The notes under the pieces: model-generated
Told to the model about the DNA's origin: nothing
What the model saw: the letters and a program-made list of their open reading frames with translations, nothing else
Databases searched by the model: none
From: Paludibacteraceae bacterium
Lineage (GTDB): Bacteria; Bacteroidota; Bacteroidia; Bacteroidales; Paludibacteraceae
Direction of reading: 5' to 3'
Assembly: GCA_905234835.1 (NCBI GenBank)
Contig: CAJOIZ010000005.1
Location: 1-64,000 of the forward strand
DNA length: 64,000 nt
Made by a program: the position numbers and the translations under genes
Shown: positions 18,001 through 26,050 of the stretch, one piece after another
Position numbering within the stretch: the stretch's first letter is position 1
How the letters are laid out: every line of letters begins with the position of its first letter

Positions 18001-19521
18001 CTACTCCCATTCTATTGTGGCAGGTGGTTTGGAGGAGATGTCGTAGCAGACACGGTTGACTCCCTTCACCTTGTTGATAATCTCGTTGGAGACTTTGGCA
18101 AGCACCTCGTAAGGGATGGGATAGAAGTCTGCGGTCATAGCATCGGTGGAGGTAACGGCACGCAGTGCCACAGGGTTCTCGTAGGTGCGTTCGTCGCCCA
18201 TCACGCCGACGCTGCGGACGGTGGAGAGCAAGACGGCGCCAGCCTGCCATATCTTGTCATACAACCCTGCCTCACGCAAGTGGCGGATAAAGATGGCATC
18301 CGCCTGCTGCAATATATGTACTTTCTCACGGGTTATGTCGCCCAGTATGCGCACGGCGAGTCCGGGTCCCGGGAAGGGATGCCTGCCAATCAGGTGTTCC
18401 GGCACGCCTAATTCGCGCCCCACCCTTCTCACCTCGTCCTTGAACAACCAGCGAAGAGGCTCGCACAGTTGCAACCGCATGTCCTTCGGTAGACCGCCTA
18501 CATTGTGGTGGCTCTTGATGGTCTTACCCGTAATGTTCAGACTCTCAATACGGTCAGGGTAGATAGTGCCTTGCGCTAACCAATGGGCATCCTTGACTTT
18601 GGCGGCTTCGGCATTGAAGACCTCCACGAAGTCGCGTCCAATGATTTTGCGTTTCTGTTCGGGGTCGGTTATGCCCTCCAGATCCTTGAAGAACCGTTCC
18701 GACGCGTCCACACCGATAACATTCAGACCGAGACTATGATAGTCGCGCATCACATCCGCAAACTCGTTAAGGCGCAGCATACCATGGTCCACGAAGATGC
18801 AGGTCAGCCGGTCGCCTATGGCTTTATGGAGCAGCACCGCCGCAACCGTCGAGTCCACGCCGCCCGACAGACCCAGGATAACCCGGTCCTGTCCTAACTG
18901 CGACTGCAACTCGCTAACGGTCTGGCTGACGAACGACGCGGCGCTCCACTCCTGACGGCTGCCACAGATGCCGACCACGAAGTTGCGGAGCAGCTGCGGA
19001 CCTATTTCCGAATGCACCGCCTCGGGATGGAACTGCACGCCCCATAAGGGTTGCGCTTCCGATCGGTAGGCGGCAAAACGCACGCTCTCGGTGGAAGCCA
19101 GCAGACGGAAACCTGCGGGCAGCGAGGTGATGGTGTCGCCGTGGCTCATCCACACCTGTCCGCCCTCGTGTATGCCCTTCGTCAGTTCGTCACTGACCAC
19201 TGTTTGCAGGATGGCGCGTCCGTATTCGCGGGTATCGGTCTTCTCAACCGTTCCGCCGAGGACATGCGCCATCAGCTGCGCGCCGTAGCAGATGCCGAGG
19301 ACGGGTTTTCTGCCAAGAAAGGCGTTGAGATCGAGGCGGAAGGACTCCGGGTCGTGAACCGAATACGGCGAACCGGAGAGGATGACCCCTATCACGTCCG
19401 TATCGTCTTCAGGATAGCGGTTGTAGGGCAGCACCTCGCAGAACGTGTCTAACTCGCGCACACGGCGCGCGATGAGCTGCGTGGTCTGCGAACCGAAGTC
19501 CAGTATGATGATTTTCTGCAT
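18001..19521 (-). CDS. guaA: GMP synthase (glutamine-hydrolysing)
   Basis: Start chosen at ATG 19521 ([15 protein letters not shown]), one base after the guaB stop; the longer frame to 19635 would lie inside guaB. This gives 506 residues, close to the usual 510-525. It converts XMP to GMP. N-terminal class I glutaminase: LGICYGAQ (nucleophile Cys near 77) and QFHPE. Central PP-loop ATP pyrophosphatase: [11 protein letters not shown] (about 223-233). C-terminal dimer domain: [13 protein letters not shown] and the terminal KPPATIEWE, both diagnostic. Tight coupling with guaB puts the whole GMP branch at the head of the purine cluster. Confidence 0.96.
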   Translation of the reverse strand: MQKIIILDFGSQTTQLIARRVRELDTFCEVLPYNRYPEDDTDVIGVILSGSPYSVHDPESFRLDLNAFLGRKPVLGICYGAQLMAHVLGGTVEKTDTREYGRAILQTVVSDELTKGIHEGGQVWMSHGDTITSLPAGFRLLASTESVRFAAYRSEAQPLWGVQFHPEAVHSEIGPQLLRNFVVGICGSRQEWSAASFVSQTVSELQSQLGQDRVILGLSGGVDSTVAAVLLHKAIGDRLTCIFVDHGMLRLNEFADVMRDYHSLGLNVIGVDASERFFKDLEGITDPEQKRKIIGRDFVEVFNAEAAKVKDAHWLAQGTIYPDRIESLNITGKTIKSHHNVGGLPKDMRLQLCEPLRWLFKDEVRRVGRELGVPEHLIGRHPFPGPGLAVRILGDITREKVHILQQADAIFIRHLREAGLYDKIWQAGAVLLSTVRSVGVMGDERTYENPVALRAVTSTDAMTADFYPIPYEVLAKVSNEIINKVKGVNRVCYDISSKPPATIEWE

Positions 19522-19522
19522 C

Positions 19523-20992
19523 TTATTCTCTTGTATAGTTGGGTGTTTCCGAGGTGATGGTGACGTTGTGCGGGTGGCTTTCGGTGATGCCTGCGGCGGT
19601 GATGCGCACAAAGCGCGCCTGCTGCAATTCCTCAAGGTTATGCGCCCCGCAGTAGCCCATACCGCTGCGCAGTCCGCCCATCAGTTGGTAGATTGTCTCG
19701 CTCACGCTGCCTTTGTATGGCACGCGGCCGACAATGCCTTCCGGCACCAGTTTGCTGATTTCCTCCTCGCCTCCCTGAAAGTAGCGGTCAGCCGAACCGG
19801 CTTTCATCGCGTCGATGGACCCCATGCCTCTATACGACTTGAATTTCCTGCCGTTGTAAATGATGGTGTCGCCCGGAGCCTCCTCCGTACCGGCGAACAT
19901 CGAACCGCACATCACGCAGTTGCCGCCTGCGGCGAGTGCTTTCACCACATCGCCCGAGTAGCGCAGGCCGCCGTCAGCAATTATAGGTACATCCGTACCG
20001 TGTACGGCGGCAGCGCAGTCAAAGATAGCGGTCAGTTGGGGAACACCCACACCGGCAATGATGCGCGTCGTGCAGATCGACCCGGGACCGATACCCACTT
20101 TCACACCGTCCGCCCCGTTCTCCACAAGGTAGCGTGCGGCATCGTAGGTGGCTATGTTGCCGACCACAACATCCAATCTGGGGTACGCCTGCTTGATGCT
20201 ATGCAGCGCATTGACTATATTCTTTGAGTGTCCGTGAGCCGAGTCCAGAACCACGGCATCCACATCCTCCGCCACGAGTGCTGCCACGCGGTCCATATAG
20301 TCGGGAGTGATACCTACTCCGGCGGCGACGCGCAGACGCCCTTTAGCGTCCTTGCAGGCATTGGGGAAGTCGCGCAGCTTGGTGATGTCCTTGTATGTGA
20401 CTAGTCCTATGAGCCGCCCGTCCTTGTCCACGATGGGCAGTTTCTCTATGCGGTGCTCCTGCAGGGTGTTGAGGACGTGTTCGTTACTGATGTCGGTGGT
20501 GGTAACGAGTCCGCTGGAGGTCATCACTTCCGCTATCTTGCGCTGCATGTCCTTCTGGAAGCGCAGGTCGCGGTTGGTGACGATGCCGATGAGGTAGTGG
20601 TTCTCGTCAATGACGGGTATGCCCCCTATGCGGTTCTCCTGCATCAGGCGTAGCGCGTCGCCCACGGTGCGGTCCTTGGTGATGGTGACCGGGTCGCTTA
20701 TCATTCCGTTCTCAGCGCGTTTGACTTTCCGCACTTGTGCCGCCTGCGCGGCGACGGACATGTTCTTGTGGATAACCCCTATACCTCCTTCACGTGCGAT
20801 GGCGATTGCCATACGGTCTTCGGTAACGGTATCCATTGCGGCGGACACCACCGGGATATTGAGCTCGATATGACGCGAAAAACGTCCGCGCAACGACACT
20901 TCGCGAGGCAGCACCTCCGAGTAGGCAGGAACCAGCAGGACATCGTCAAAAGTCAGTCCTTCCTGCATTATGCGACTTTCCATTCGTTCCAT
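19523..20992 (-). CDS. guaB: IMP dehydrogenase
   Basis: 489 residues, usual length. It oxidises IMP to XMP with NAD, the committed step to GMP. The N-terminal [18 protein letters not shown] signature is intact (13-30), two CBS domains occupy about 95-210 ([15 protein letters not shown] and [14 protein letters not shown]), and the catalytic Cys lies in [13 protein letters not shown] near 304-316. GMGSIDAM and GRVPYKG follow. The CBS pair suggests allosteric nucleotide control. It is the first gene of the minus-strand cluster: promoter at 21144-21151 and a leader of about 145 nt that contains a terminator-like hairpin. Confidence 0.96.
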   Translation of the reverse strand: MERMESRIMQEGLTFDDVLLVPAYSEVLPREVSLRGRFSRHIELNIPVVSAAMDTVTEDRMAIAIAREGGIGVIHKNMSVAAQAAQVRKVKRAENGMISDPVTITKDRTVGDALRLMQENRIGGIPVIDENHYLIGIVTNRDLRFQKDMQRKIAEVMTSSGLVTTTDISNEHVLNTLQEHRIEKLPIVDKDGRLIGLVTYKDITKLRDFPNACKDAKGRLRVAAGVGITPDYMDRVAALVAEDVDAVVLDSAHGHSKNIVNALHSIKQAYPRLDVVVGNIATYDAARYLVENGADGVKVGIGPGSICTTRIIAGVGVPQLTAIFDCAAAVHGTDVPIIADGGLRYSGDVVKALAAGGNCVMCGSMFAGTEEAPGDTIIYNGRKFKSYRGMGSIDAMKAGSADRYFQGGEEEISKLVPEGIVGRVPYKGSVSETIYQLMGGLRSGMGYCGAHNLEELQQARFVRITAAGITESHPHNVTITSETPNYTRE

Positions 20993-21028
20993 AGCGAATT
21001 ATATATTATAAAGGTTGATACATTAACA

Positions 21029-21064
21029 AAAAAGCGCGTCAATGCCCTAACGGACATTGACGTG
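21029..21064 (-). terminator. terminator-like hairpin in the guaB leader
   Basis: Minus-strand arms CGTCAATG (21055-21062) and CATTGACG (21037-21044), extendable by two pairs, followed directly by a T-run (A-run 21028-21033). It sits between the promoter and the guaB ATG, so it could act as an attenuator for the purine cluster. I see no recognisable purine riboswitch aptamer upstream of it. Confidence 0.6.
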
Positions 21065-21143
21065 TTCGGCGAATAACAATACAAGATAATTTTAACCAAT
21101 TCTCTCATATACCTGTTTAACGAGTGAGGTTCTCGGTGCGGGG

Positions 21144-21151
21144 CAAAAGTA
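21144..21151 (-). promoter_or_regulatory. guaB promoter -7 box
   Basis: Minus-strand TACTTTTG, about 150 nt before the guaB ATG. A clear -33 TTG is not obvious at the usual distance. This is the only strong box I see at the head of the purine cluster. Confidence 0.6.
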
Positions 21152-21239
21152 GTACGAAAAGTCGCTTCCCCGAAAAGCTTTGATAGGAAATTTTCCGATT
21201 TTTTTAGGTTTGCTTACTCCACTTGTCAAATCGTTGGAC

Positions 21240-22646
21240 TTACAGTGTGACCGTATCGCCTTTGGCGGGGATGGATATATCGCGGAAGCCGCTTTCGTAG
21301 AGGTGGTCTTTGTAGGTTTCTGCGGCCTGCACTTCGCCGTGGACGATGAAGGTGTGTTTCAGTTTGGTAACGTCAAGGTTGGCAGTCAGGTAGTCAATCA
21401 TCTCCTTGTAGTCGCCGTGTCCCGAGAAGCCTTCAATACGGGTGATTTGCGCCTTTATCTTGTGGTCGAAGCCGAAGATGCTGATCCATTTCTTGTTCGG
21501 GTCCTGTATGCGTGCGCCGAGCGAAGTCGGTGTACAGTAGCCGACTATCAGGATGGTGCAGCGCGGGTCGGATATGTGGTTGGCTACGTGGTGCTTGATT
21601 CGTCCCGCTTCCATCATGCCCGAAGCGGAGATGATGATGGCGGGCGCATCGGAGTGGTTAAGCGCTTTTGAGTCAGCCAGTTTGGTTATATAGTGCAATG
21701 TATTGAATCCAAACGGGTCTGGGTCGAAACGCATGGTGTCCTGCACCTCCTCATTGAGCGTGTCGGCGTACATACGGAACACCTGCGTGGCATTGACCGA
21801 CAAGGGCGAATCGACATAGACGGGTATGCGCGGCAGCCGGCCGTCATTATACAATTGGTTGAGCACATAGACAATCTCCTGCGTCCGACCTACCGAGAAG
21901 GAAGGGATAATCAGTTTGCCCTGCCTGTGTATGCATGTGTCGTCCACAATGCCGAGCAACTCCTCTTCGGTAACCATCTGGTCGTCGTGCAGGCGGTCGC
22001 CGTAGGTGCTTTCGCAAATCAGGTAGTCGCACTGCGGGAAGGGTTGTGGCGGACAGAGGATATGGCTGTGCGGCCGTCCGATGTCGCCCGTGAAGGCGAT
22101 ATGTTTCTTCTCCCCGTTGTCATCAATAGTCAGATTGACAATGGCGGAGCCGAGCATGTGTCCCGAATTGGTAAAGGTTAGCATCACGCCGTCGCAGACG
22201 CGGAACGGATGGTTGTAGTCCACCGTCACGAACAGCCGCATACAGCGTTGCGCTTGGTTGGCATCAAAGAGCGGCGTTATCTTCGGCTGGTGGAGGCGGT
22301 CCATCTTCTTGTTGTACCACCGCGTGTCCTGGTCCAGTATGTACGCCGTGTCGAGCAGCATCAGCGCGCACAGGTCGCGTGAGGCGGGCGTGGAGATGAC
22401 CTCACCGCGAAAACCCTGACGGTAGAGATAAGGTATCAGTCCGCTGTGGTCTATATGCGCGTGTGATAGAATGATGTAGTCAATCGTGGCGGGGTCAAAA
22501 CCGAGGTCACGGTTAGCGGCATCTGTCTCCATCCCTTTGCCCTGGTACAGGCCGCAGTCCAACAGGATGCGTTTGCCTTTGTCGGTGGTAATGAGATGTT
22601 TGGAGCCGGTGACTTCCTGTGCCGCTCCGAGGAATTGAATGGTCAT
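21240..22646 (-). CDS. beta-CASP metallo-beta-lactamase-fold RNA hydrolase
   Basis: Start at ATG 22646 (MTIQFLGAAQEVTGS); the frame runs on to 22676 but that overlaps the promoter box. 468 residues. N-terminal metallo-beta-lactamase domain with TGSKHLI, DCGLYQG and the metal motif SHAHIDHSG; then FTGDIGRPHS and a beta-CASP domain with SFSVGRTQEIVYVL, IISASGMMEAGRIKHH and the C-terminal FSGHGDYKEM. This is the CPSF73/YsgB-like family (COG1236) of exo/endoribonucleases, widespread in Bacteroidota and usually annotated only as MBL-fold. Monocistronic as far as can be seen. Confidence 0.85.
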   Translation of the reverse strand: MTIQFLGAAQEVTGSKHLITTDKGKRILLDCGLYQGKGMETDAANRDLGFDPATIDYIILSHAHIDHSGLIPYLYRQGFRGEVISTPASRDLCALMLLDTAYILDQDTRWYNKKMDRLHQPKITPLFDANQAQRCMRLFVTVDYNHPFRVCDGVMLTFTNSGHMLGSAIVNLTIDDNGEKKHIAFTGDIGRPHSHILCPPQPFPQCDYLICESTYGDRLHDDQMVTEEELLGIVDDTCIHRQGKLIIPSFSVGRTQEIVYVLNQLYNDGRLPRIPVYVDSPLSVNATQVFRMYADTLNEEVQDTMRFDPDPFGFNTLHYITKLADSKALNHSDAPAIIISASGMMEAGRIKHHVANHISDPRCTILIVGYCTPTSLGARIQDPNKKWISIFGFDHKIKAQITRIEGFSGHGDYKEMIDYLTANLDVTKLKHTFIVHGEVQAAETYKDHLYESGFRDISIPAKGDTVTL

Positions 22647-22673
22647 AGGTAACGGAACATTTATTTTGCGCCG

Positions 22674-22681
22674 CAAAAGTA
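22674..22681 (-). promoter_or_regulatory. promoter -7 box of the beta-CASP gene
   Basis: Minus-strand TACTTTTG, 27 nt upstream of the chosen ATG. It rules out the longer start at 22676. Confidence 0.65.
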
Positions 22682-22715
22682 GTGATTTTTTTATTTCTGT
22701 CCAACAAAATTCAAT

Positions 22716-22738
22716 AAACCCAAATCGGTCAACAGAAT
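22716..22738 (-). repeat. dispersed TTCTAATGACCGA-type repeat, copy 2
   Basis: Plus-strand AAACCCAAATCGGTCAACAG then AAT. Similarity to the copy at 31365 continues for about 30 nt to the right (TTTGGGTTCAAAAATTTTCG versus TTTAGGTTCAGAATTTTTCG), so the shared unit is about 50 bp. It lies upstream of the beta-CASP promoter. Confidence 0.6.
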
Positions 22739-22852
22739 TTTGTGTTTGGGTTCAAAAATTTTCGATAAAGTACGCATATCGCTGTTTCGGCACTGACACT
22801 TCTGAAAAAAGGTTATTACATTACGGAGAAAGAATATGGTAATTATCGGCCG

Positions 22853-23695
22853 TTAGATTTCAATAAATCTTGAACGGCTAAAACCGTTTGTCAGATATTC
22901 TCCGTGTGAGATATAGCCTAACTGGTTGGATATAACCTTTGTTTTGCCGATGTGTGCGTCTATATTACGATGGGAATGGCCATATATCCAGTAATCAATA
23001 TCTGAATCCGCTATATAGTTCCCCAGCTCTACGGTAAATGCGCCGTTGATAGTGCTTCCGCGAAACTCCTCTGCCGTGCATAACTGTGTGGGAACATGGT
23101 GAGTAAGAACAATCTTCGTTGCCGACTTGCTTTCCTCCACAGCTTTTTTGACAAACGCAAGACAACGCTCGTGTTCGGCATTGAAATCATCAGCCGTCAA
23201 ACGATGGCCATTGTACATAATGCGATAGAAATCACTCACATTGTGTTCCGTCAGGAAAGCATTGTGCGGCTCTATCTTCGCCCAGAGCGTGGAAACGATG
23301 ATATCGATTAGACCGCTATCGCTGTTAGAAGTTAGACCGTTATCGCTGTTAGAAGTTAGACCGCCTTCGGCTCTAAGATGTATGACTTTATTGTAATACG
23401 CATGAACATTAGGACGAATCTGCTTGCAGTACCCGTCCGGCATTGTTGCTAAGTCGTAATAGCCGTAGAAATCGTGGTTGCCGAGACAAACGATGACCTG
23501 TCTGTAATGTTCACTCGCCCAATCCCAGAAAGCATATTGCGAGTACGAGTCGCGCCCGGATTCAGGAATGTCAAGGTACGCCGTATCGCCTGCGATGAGC
23601 AGGACGTCACCTGTTACCTCAAGCGGATTGTCTTCGAGCCACCGGCGGTTTTCTGCAAACTCTAAATGCAAATCACTGACAAACTGAATCTTCAT
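22853..23695 (-). CDS. calcineurin-like metallophosphoesterase
   Basis: 280 residues with all metallophosphoesterase motifs: DLHLE (8-12), AGDTAYLD (35-42), GNHDFYG (about 72-78), LTHHVP (about 197-202) and YGHSHRNID (about 238-246). Substrate unknown. The ATG overlaps the stop of the nucleotidyltransferase gene as ATGA, so it is the third gene of the AbiE-like operon, which suggests a role in the same system, for example reversing or counteracting the transfer reaction (inference). Oddity: residues TSNSDNGL and TSNSDSGL near 113-128 are an in-frame 24-bp duplication inserted before a core beta strand. Confidence 0.85.
   Translation of the reverse strand: MKIQFVSDLHLEFAENRRWLEDNPLEVTGDVLLIAGDTAYLDIPESGRDSYSQYAFWDWASEHYRQVIVCLGNHDFYGYYDLATMPDGYCKQIRPNVHAYYNKVIHLRAEGGLTSNSDNGLTSNSDSGLIDIIVSTLWAKIEPHNAFLTEHNVSDFYRIMYNGHRLTADDFNAEHERCLAFVKKAVEESKSATKIVLTHHVPTQLCTAEEFRGSTINGAFTVELGNYIADSDIDYWIYGHSHRNIDAHIGKTKVISNQLGYISHGEYLTNGFSRSRFIEI
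23311..23358. repeat. 24-bp in-frame tandem duplication
   Basis: Two 24-bp units (23311-23334, 23335-23358), differing at one position in the first bases, followed by a partial third unit (GACCG...). They lie inside the metallophosphoesterase gene and add eight residues per unit, keeping the frame. Confidence 0.75.
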
Positions 23696-24543
23696 AAAGC
23701 AAGTATCTGTGCCATACGCATCAGGGCACGGCGGAACAACATATAATTACGGACATCGGATATGTCAATCATATCATTAACCAATTCACTGTTCTCTTCT
23801 TTGGCAATTTCGGCGGAAAGCATATCTGCATAATACCGGCGATGTCGGTCTGTAAGCATTCGTTTAAGATCAGACGCAATCCACTCGGCACCGGCGACCA
23901 ACGTGTCAAACTGCTCCGCATTGATATCTATTTCAGGCGGAAGACTCTGTGCTGTCATTGCGTACGCCACATATACATTTTGCAGGATATAGACCATGTC
24001 CGTGGCATCCTTCTTTGTTCTCAGATGTCTGTCCTGCCAAGCGTCAAGTTTTATAAGGAATTGTCCGCTTAATGTTGCCAAATAGAAAGAATAACTATCA
24101 TCCACCACGATTCTGTCAGCATTCTGCATCACCTCTTCAAAGCAGCGCACCGACATGACGGGCGAACCTTCCGGCGGCCATGCCACCTGTTCGTTGTCTG
24201 CGATTGTGCCGAATGGCACGATATCCACCGTAAAACAATTATGTCCGTATTCTCCCTGATATACAAACCGTTGCTTCTCTGTGCCCTTTATGAAATGATG
24301 AGTCAGCAGTATGTCGGTCAGATTCTGATATTGCCCCCACTCCCGCAACAACACCGCCACATCCAAATCAACGGTACGGCGGGGTGTGCTGTTGATTTGT
24401 AGCAGAAATGAAGCGAGATCGCGAGCTACCGCACCTACAATATACATATCCGCGCCTATTTGCCGGTAGCAATCCGCCAATGCCTGCAAGGTTTCTGCAA
24501 GCATGTCGTTTTGCAGGTCTTCTTTATGTATTCTGTATTCCAT
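23692..24543 (-). CDS. predicted nucleotidyltransferase (AbiEii-like / COG4849 type)
   Basis: Start at ATG 24543 (MEYRIHKEDL), two bases after the stop of the upstream gene; 283 residues. YIVGAVARD (about 34-42) and TVDLDVAVLL (about 55-64) form a pol-beta-type nucleotidyltransferase core (G-x-x-x-R-D ... D-x-D). The C-terminal half is helical. I place it by memory in the COG4849-like predicted nucleotidyltransferases that sit next to COG4861 proteins, a pairing related to type IV toxin-antitoxin AbiE. In AbiE the nucleotidyltransferase is the toxin, so a toxin role here is plausible but unproved. Confidence 0.65.
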   Translation of the reverse strand: MEYRIHKEDLQNDMLAETLQALADCYRQIGADMYIVGAVARDLASFLLQINSTPRRTVDLDVAVLLREWGQYQNLTDILLTHHFIKGTEKQRFVYQGEYGHNCFTVDIVPFGTIADNEQVAWPPEGSPVMSVRCFEEVMQNADRIVVDDSYSFYLATLSGQFLIKLDAWQDRHLRTKKDATDMVYILQNVYVAYAMTAQSLPPEIDINAEQFDTLVAGAEWIASDLKRMLTDRHRRYYADMLSAEIAKEENSELVNDMIDISDVRNYMLFRRALMRMAQILAL

Positions 24544-24545
24544 AA

Positions 24546-25118
24546 CTATATAAGCGGTTTTATGCGTTCTGCGGCTTCGCGGCAACGGTCGTCACCTGTA
24601 GCGAGCAGATCCGCGTATATTACCAACATCGGAGTGCCTTCTGCCTGCCAAAACCGCTTGTAAACATAAATCTCTCCCTGCGCTGAAGGTATCATCCGTG
24701 CCGTAGAAATCAAGGCATTGGCATTGTTGGCTGTGTATATGTCCCATCTTTGCGGTTGGATATAGCCGTCCAGTAATGCGGCAGCCGGTTCGCCTCCCCA
24801 ACTCAACGTTGTTGACAGCCGGATGTCTGCCCACAGCTGTCTGATTTGCCGGTTAAGGAATGAAAAGCGGGCAATGAGGTTTTTCTCACGGAAAGCGGGA
24901 TATGCTTTTGCCCAGCGGTCAATCAGTATGGAACGCTTACGGAGCAGGTGCAGGCCGTCGGTTTCTATCAGAAAGCCGTTGTCTTGCAACTTTTTCAAAG
25001 CGTTGAACACGGATCCTATTGACAAGGACAAGTCAGCAGCAATCTGCCGTATGTTCTTACGAACATTAGCATTGTCCTGCAAGAGATAGAACACAACTAA
25101 CAATTCACTTTTTCGCAT
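24546..25118 (-). CDS. winged-helix protein, AbiEi-like (COG4861 type)
   Basis: 190 residues. The N-terminus is a winged helix-turn-helix (residues 1-60: ANVRKNIRQIAADLSLSIGS then VFNALKKLQDNGFL). The rest carries LSWGGEPAAALLDGYIQPQR (about 106-125) and a DIYT strand, which resembles the antitoxin domain of AbiEi-family proteins. It likely binds its own promoter: paired TTGAAC-type inverted repeats lie in the leader. It is first in a tight three-gene operon with the nucleotidyltransferase (2-nt gap) and the phosphoesterase (4-nt overlap). Family placement is from motif memory and moderately sure. Confidence 0.65.
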   Translation of the reverse strand: MRKSELLVVFYLLQDNANVRKNIRQIAADLSLSIGSVFNALKKLQDNGFLIETDGLHLLRKRSILIDRWAKAYPAFREKNLIARFSFLNRQIRQLWADIRLSTTLSWGGEPAAALLDGYIQPQRWDIYTANNANALISTARMIPSAQGEIYVYKRFWQAEGTPMLVIYADLLATGDDRCREAAERIKPLI

Positions 25119-25130
25119 AGTTACATTATT

Positions 25131-25171
25131 TGTTGTTCAAATTCAACAACATGTTCAATTATTTTTGAACA
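25131..25171. promoter_or_regulatory. operator-like inverted repeats before the AbiEi-like gene
   Basis: Two perfect 7-bp inverted repeats: TGTTGTT (25131-25137) with AACAACA (25145-25151), and TGTTCAA (25152-25158) with TTGAACA (25165-25171). A further TTTTTTGAACAAAAA half-palindrome lies at 25179-25193. All sit between the -7 box and the ATG, so a bound protein would block transcription. AbiEi antitoxins are known to autoregulate through inverted repeats; that this protein does so is inference. Confidence 0.7.
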
Positions 25172-25198
25172 CAGAATATTTTTTGAACAAAAACGCCG

Positions 25199-25229
25199 CA
25201 AAGATACTACAAATAAACAATATACGCAA
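25199..25229 (-). promoter_or_regulatory. promoter of the AbiE-like operon
   Basis: Minus-strand -7 box TATCTTTG (25199-25206) and TTG (25227-25229) with a 20-nt spacer. Confidence 0.65.
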
Positions 25230-25426
25230 GAAAAATGCGGATTGTTTTTCCCAATAGTTGATTTTTTTGAGATTTTCTATCCATTTTCTATACAAAGTCG
25301 TTCAAAAGTAGTTTTAGTTCCTAAACTGACAAAATCGGAAGCATGGACTGATGGTCTGCGCTCGAGCATAGAGCGAACCGCAACGGGTTTATGTAAAAAT
25401 ATCGCTTTTACGGAACAGATTCTTCA

Positions 25427-25530
25427 GAAAAAAAAACACTCGCGTAACCGATGAATAAAGGGCTGAAGGCACTTTTTGAACAGGCAATGAACGACGAATG
25501 AAAGACGAATGAACAACGAATGAACAGGAC
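25427..25530 (-). repeat. 66-bp dispersed repeat copy B plus 11-bp array
   Basis: 25427-25492 is the inverted copy of 638-704 with a few mismatches (GCAAT/TTATTC region). It is followed by 11-nt units TGAACAGGCAA, TGAACGACGAA, TGAAAGACGAA, TGAACAACGAA (25477-25520 and on). The repeat core keeps its sequence while the 11-bp units differ from copy A. Confidence 0.75.
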
Positions 25531-25589
25531 CGCCGCTAATATTGACAAAACAAACTTGTAAAAAACTCCCCTACTCTTTTGCAAATCGG

Positions 25590-25865
25590 TCAAGGCATTT
25601 TCGGGTCATTTTTCATGGATGTCACCTCATAATTTTTCCCGTCCGAGGCAGTTGTTAAGAATTTCCTTACAACTGAATCGACATCTAATTCTCTTTCATT
25701 CAGTACATTAGCGATGTACTATCCTACACTTTGCTTAGAGGTGTCAAAAAGTTCCGCAAGCTGATTTTGGTTCATCTACACACTTCCGTCAGGGGCATAT
25801 AGCACCACGCTTGCACGTCCGTCAATGGTGTTATAAATGATTATATTGCTCTCATAGTTATTCAT
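25590..25865 (-). pseudogene. RhuM-family N-terminal fragment with two amber stops
   Basis: Reading from ATG 25865 gives 91 codons in one frame: MNNYESNIIIYNTIDGRASV, then VLYAPDGSV, a TAG (25776-25778), MNQNQLAELFDTSKQSVG, a second TAG (25719-25721), then YIANVLNERELDVDSVVRKF and LTTASDGKNYEV before a stop at 25590. This matches the N-terminus of RhuM (virulence protein RhuM family), where the first stop replaces the conserved Trp. The C-terminal half is missing. Both internal stops are TAG. Its ATG overlaps the stop of the SIR2-like fragment, so the two once formed an operon. Confidence 0.75.
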
Positions 25866-25972
25866 AATATGTCCTTCGGGTATGGTATTTTCTATCAATT
25901 TCGCGGTTGAAGAATGGGAATGAATATCCAATAATCACTATAACATCTGTCTTTTCTATAATAGCATCAATA
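25862..25972 (-). pseudogene. SIR2-like C-terminal fragment
   Basis: 36 codons read IDAIIEKTDVIVIIGYSFPF then FNREIDRKIPYPKDIL and a stop. The VIIGYSFPFFNREID block resembles the C-terminal part of SIR2-like proteins often found in defence loci. A frame-shifted continuation upstream (GFKPIRGDKKIII, about 25975-26020) extends it. No start and no N-terminal domain remain between this and the end of the DpnA-type gene at 26051, so it is a remnant. Confidence 0.5.
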
Positions 25973-26050
25973 CTATTATAATTTTCTTATCTCCTCGAAT
26001 AGGCTTGAATCCTTCAAAATCTGTTGTTTCAAACTATTTTGCTTGTTCTA

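Noticed and set aside
20993-21143. Guanine or PRPP riboswitch in the guaB leader
   Set aside because: I cannot find the conserved junction sequences of these aptamers; only the terminator-like hairpin is supported.
23311-23358. Frameshift or assembly error in the phosphoesterase
   Set aside because: The duplication is exactly 24 bp, keeps the frame and all catalytic motifs on both sides are intact.
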